DNA of 64,000 bases from Crocodylus rhombifer (lineage: Eukaryota; Chordata; Crocodylia; Crocodylidae): positions 62,001-126,000 of the forward strand of contig JAVSML010018985.1 in assembly GCA_038503035.1 (NCBI GenBank), read 5' to 3'. Under the pieces are notes generated by a model. It was not told the DNA's origin. It saw only the letters and a program-made list of their open reading frames with translations, and made no database searches. Of this stretch, positions 63,816 to 64,000 are shown in pieces; the first letter of the stretch is position 1, and each line of letters starts with the position of its first letter. Both the position numbers and the translations under genes were made by a program.

Positions 63816-64000
63816 ATGTGTGAAGTTGCTGGTATAGCTGAAGTGTAAGCAATAGCTGTATTGAAGATTGTTCGAACTTTATTGTTATAACCCCTGGTGT
63901 TTACTTGCTGTATCAGTCTTTGGGTTGGAATTTTCCAGGAGTAGTTTCTGTTGGAAAATGAAGCTTTTGGAATATTTAGATTTTTTAAAAAGACAAAGAT
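63816..64000. other. Unique-looking A+T-rich end of window
   Basis: No feature was recognised. Confidence 0.4.

Noticed and set aside
1..64000. CRISPR arrays, operons, bacterial or phage defence systems, rRNA genes
   Set aside because: No regularly spaced direct repeats, no packed genes, and the repeat content is that of an amniote chromosome. Nothing supports a prokaryotic-type system in this window.

Overview
This window looks like non-coding DNA (intergenic or deep intronic) from a large amniote genome. A reptile is most likely and a crocodilian is favoured, but the species cannot be proved from the sequence alone. Three observations support this. Several generations of CR1-type LINEs are present, the younger ones ending in the CR1 hallmark of short tandem ATTTCATAG/AATCATAG/AACTATGA-like units. 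There is one recognisable MIR and there are L2-like 3' ends. There are many short hAT-type DNA elements. No complete host gene, rRNA, functional tRNA, CRISPR array, operon or bacterial feature is seen. Long open frames are almost all CR1 reverse transcriptase remnants or their antisense shadows.

Layout. At 1-9.4 kb there is mostly unique A+T-rich sequence with old CR1 pieces (3.6-3.9, 6.0-7.7 kb) and hAT-like miniature elements (1.9, 5.2, 6.3, 7.75, 8.0 kb). At 9.4-13.6 kb there is GC-rich sequence, a palindromic element centred on 10.17 kb and old CR1 fragments. At 13.95-19.14 kb there is a layered stack. One old plus-strand CR1 is split by a younger minus-strand CR1 and by a second LINE that ends in a C2H2 finger, and that LINE is itself split by a young plus-strand CR1. 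At 19.8-29 kb there are another palindromic element, CR1 pieces, two hAT-like elements and GC-rich tandem repeats. At 29.3-32.65 kb one minus-strand CR1 is interrupted by a plus-strand CR1 (AACTA duplication) and by about 0.93 kb of unidentified DNA. At 33.2-37.3 kb there are further CR1 copies, including the longest minus-strand copy (2 kb). At 38.6-41.9 kb there are hAT-like elements, a hAT nested in a CR1, and the only candidate host exons (40.03-40.31 kb, weak). At 46.6-52.1 kb there are an old CR1, two palindromic elements, a tRNA-like SINE head, and a 1,354-bp hAT element with a perfect 8-bp target duplication and a GC-rich interior. At 52-64 kb there are unique sequence, a MIR, a young CR1, a CR1 nested in a CR1 with a GTAGTT duplication, and an old CR1 split by a hAT element.

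The repeats do not work together as a pathway. They record successive transposition waves: old CR1, then hAT-type elements and a second LINE, then younger CR1 subfamilies. Every RT frame examined is broken, truncated or mutated. The most useful observations are the nested insertions, whose order can be read directly, and the non-autonomous DNA-element families whose ends and target duplications are visible.
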